Shown: one piece after another, positions 6,894 through 8,598 of the stretch | How the letters are laid out: every line of letters begins with the position of its first letter | Position numbering within the stretch: position 1 is the first letter of the stretch | Assembly (NCBI GenBank): GCA_937897495.1 | Contig: CALCBL010000374.1 | Span: 1-8,598 of the forward strand | DNA: 8,598 nt | Origin: an uncultured Burkholderiales bacterium | Lineage (GTDB): Bacteria > Pseudomonadota > Gammaproteobacteria > Burkholderiales > Burkholderiaceae_C | Reading direction: 5' to 3' | Notes under the pieces: generated by a model | Told to the model about the DNA's origin: nothing | Databases searched by the model: none | Seen by the model: only the letters and a program-made list of their open reading frames with translations | Translations under genes and position numbers: made by a program

Positions 6894-7991
6894 ATGACTC
6901 AACCCATTCAAACAGACGCTTTGGCCGACTTGCGAATACAAATTGACTCGCTCGATCAGCAACTCTTAAGTTTACTGAACCAACGCGCCAAGGTGGCTGA
7001 AAAAGTGGGTGAAATTAAGCGCGCCGAGGGTTCGCCCTTTTTCCGGCCCGACCGCGTGGCACAAGTCATTGCCAAAATTGAAAACTCCAATCAAGGGCCC
7101 TTGCTCAATGCACATGTGGCGGCCATTTGGCGAGAAATCATGTCGGCCTGTTTGGCATTGGAAGCCCCACAGCGTGTTGCGGTTCTATGCCCTCAGGGTA
7201 CTTTTTGCGAGCAAGCGGGGATTGAGTTTTTTGGCAGCGCCGCCAGCTTCATTTACTGCAACAACTTCGATGAAGTGTTTCATGCCACGGCCGCTGGTAC
7301 CGCTCAATATGGTGTGGTGGGCATGGAAAACTCAACCGAAGGTGTGGTGGCCAGGTCGCTCGATTTGTTCTTGCGCTCACCCGTTCACGTGATCGGTGAA
7401 GTGAGCATGCTGGTTCGCCACAACTTATTGCGCCAATCGGACAACCTCAAAGACATCGAAGTGGTATTGGCACATCCACAAGCCTTGGCGCAATGCCAAG
7501 TCTGGCTCACTCAAAACTTGCCCCATGCCGAACGCCGCGCCGTCTCCAGCAATGCAGAAGGCGCACGTTTGGCTGCCACAAATCCCGCTTGGGCCGGCTT
7601 GGCCAGCGAGCGTGCAGCCTCTCAATTTGGTTTGCACATCGTGGCGCATGCCATTCAAGACGAAGCCACCAACCGCACGCGCTTTGCTGTGATTTGTTTG
7701 CCGCAAACTTTGGCGACACCACCTGTTTCTGGCAAAGATTGCACCAGCTTGGTGGTCTCTGTGCCCAACAAGCCAGGCGCCGTTCATGACTTGCTCATGC
7801 CTTTGAAGAACAATGGCGTTTCTATGACGCGCTTTGAATCTCGTCCTGCCAAATCTGGTCAGTGGGAATACTATTTCTACATCGACATTCAAGGTCATAT
7901 TTCTGAGCCGCATGTGGCGGCAGCGTTGCAAGAACTTCAAGGTCTGTGCGCGTTCTACAAGGTTTTGGGTTCCTACCCCATCCCAGAATGA
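6894..7991 (+). CDS. pheA: bifunctional chorismate mutase / prephenate dehydratase (P-protein)
   Basis: The enzyme converts chorismate to prephenate and then phenylpyruvate, the committed route to phenylalanine. The 365 residues hold three domains. The N-terminal AroQ chorismate mutase (about 10-90) has Arg14, Arg31, Lys42 and Arg54 matching E. coli Arg11, Arg28, Lys39 and Arg51, but Val55 where Glu52 is expected. The prephenate dehydratase domain (about 94-268) has GTFCEQ (102-107), ENSTEG (145-150), HPQALAQC (194-201) and the catalytic TRF (262-264). The C-terminal ACT domain (about 284-360) has PGAV (294-297) and ESRP (315-318), which bind phenylalanine, so feedback inhibition is likely. 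Cys99 and Cys105 replace the usual Gly and Ser of LGPxGTFSE. The gene lies 6 bp after serC without a strong Shine-Dalgarno sequence, and its stop overlaps the tyrA start. Confidence 0.97.
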   Translation: MTQPIQTDALADLRIQIDSLDQQLLSLLNQRAKVAEKVGEIKRAEGSPFFRPDRVAQVIAKIENSNQGPLLNAHVAAIWREIMSACLALEAPQRVAVLCPQGTFCEQAGIEFFGSAASFIYCNNFDEVFHATAAGTAQYGVVGMENSTEGVVARSLDLFLRSPVHVIGEVSMLVRHNLLRQSDNLKDIEVVLAHPQALAQCQVWLTQNLPHAERRAVSSNAEGARLAATNPAWAGLASERAASQFGLHIVAHAIQDEATNRTRFAVICLPQTLATPPVSGKDCTSLVVSVPNKPGAVHDLLMPLKNNGVSMTRFESRPAKSGQWEYYFYIDIQGHISEPHVAAALQELQGLCAFYKVLGSYPIPE

Positions 7992-8598
7992 AATTCGAAA
8001 AAGTCGCTCTCATTGGCTGCGGCTTGATGGGCGGCTCGTTTGCACTGGCCGCTCGGGAAGCCGGCTGGGCCCAACACATTGTGGGCTACAGTGCCTCGGC
8101 ATCATCTCGGCAAAAGGCACTCAGCATGGGTGTGATCGACGCCTCTGAAGACAGCATTGCGCAAGCCGTGCAAGGTGCAGATTTGGTTTTGCTAGCGGTA
8201 CCTGTCACAGCGACAAGCGCTTGCTTTGAAGCCATAGCACCCGCCTTGCGATCAGATGCCCTGCTGATGGAAGTTGGCTCTACAAAATCAGACATTGTGG
8301 CCGCGGCTCTCAACACATTGGGCGACAAACTTCATTGCTTTGTTCCGGTGCACCCTATTGCAGGCAAAGAGGTTGCTGGTGTTGAGCATTCCGATGTAGA
8401 TCTGTACAAGGATCGCGCTCTGATCATGACCCCCATGGCAAGCTCGGGCGCAACTCAGGTCCAGCTTGCCAAACAAATTTGGAAGAGTTTGGGCAGCTAC
8501 ATTACCGAACTCACCCCTGCTGCCCATGACGCGGCTTTTGCTGCAGTAAGCCACTTGCCTCATGTGTTGGCCTACGCCATCATTCGAGGCATTTTTCA
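7988..8598 (+). CDS. tyrA: prephenate dehydrogenase, N-terminal part (cut by window edge)
   Basis: TyrA oxidatively decarboxylates prephenate (or arogenate) to the tyrosine precursor. The first 203 codons are visible. The dinucleotide fold GCGLMGGS is at 10-17, followed by LLAVPV (68-73), VGSTKSD (96-102), the active-site block VHPIAGKEVAGVEHS (121-135), and AVSHLPHVLAYA (186-197) at the start of the helical dimer domain. The residues closing strand 2 are GYS (33-35), not the Asp usual for NAD+-specific forms, so NADP+ or relaxed use is possible. The ATG overlaps the pheA stop (ATGA), giving translational coupling of the two arms that compete for prephenate. In several relatives hisC lies between pheA and tyrA or aroA is fused or follows; here hisC is absent from this position and the downstream side is outside the window. 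Confidence 0.96.
   Translation, partial: MKFEKVALIGCGLMGGSFALAAREAGWAQHIVGYSASASSRQKALSMGVIDASEDSIAQAVQGADLVLLAVPVTATSACFEAIAPALRSDALLMEVGSTKSDIVAAALNTLGDKLHCFVPVHPIAGKEVAGVEHSDVDLYKDRALIMTPMASSGATQVQLAKQIWKSLGSYITELTPAAHDAAFAAVSHLPHVLAYAIIRGIF

Noticed and set aside
1..8598. Mobile element, CRISPR array, toxin-antitoxin, tRNA or novel defence system
   Set aside because: No transposase, repeat-spacer pattern, cloverleaf or atypical gene cluster is visible; every substantial stretch is explained by conserved housekeeping genes.

Overview
The window is a stretch of ordinary bacterial chromosome, almost certainly from a betaproteobacterium of the order Burkholderiales, most likely family Comamonadaceae (a moderate-GC freshwater lineage such as Limnohabitans would fit; this placement is inference from protein style and gene order). 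It is densely coding. No tRNA, rRNA, CRISPR array, insertion sequence or phage gene is visible.

The left part is read on the minus strand. From the divergence point outward the order is ompA (small periplasmic peptidoglycan-binding OmpA-family protein), ubiG (ubiquinone methyltransferase), a HAD-IA phosphatase (Gph family, probably MupP of peptidoglycan recycling), and the N-terminal 174 residues of an alpha/beta hydrolase cut by the left edge. A strong UUCG-loop terminator and a second perfect hairpin separate ompA from ubiG. ubiG and the phosphatase are 19 bp apart and look like one transcript.

The right part is read on the plus strand: gyrA, serC, pheA and tyrA (cut by the right edge). 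gyrA/serC and pheA/tyrA each overlap by ATGA, and serC/pheA are 6 bp apart, so this is one tightly coupled operon. It joins a DNA gyrase subunit to serine/PLP and phenylalanine/tyrosine biosynthesis. A 227-bp divergent region between ompA and gyrA must hold the main promoters. By analogy with related genomes, aroA, cmk, rpsA and ihfB would be expected beyond the right edge.

Nothing here looks like a new mobile or defence system. The points worth a second look are molecular details: a phosphatase better explained as MupP than Gph, a natural Gln83 in the GyrA quinolone pocket, a chorismate mutase domain with Val where E. coli has the active-site Glu52, cysteine substitutions in the prephenate dehydratase motif, a paired-cysteine N-terminal module in OmpA, and the hairpins around ompA.
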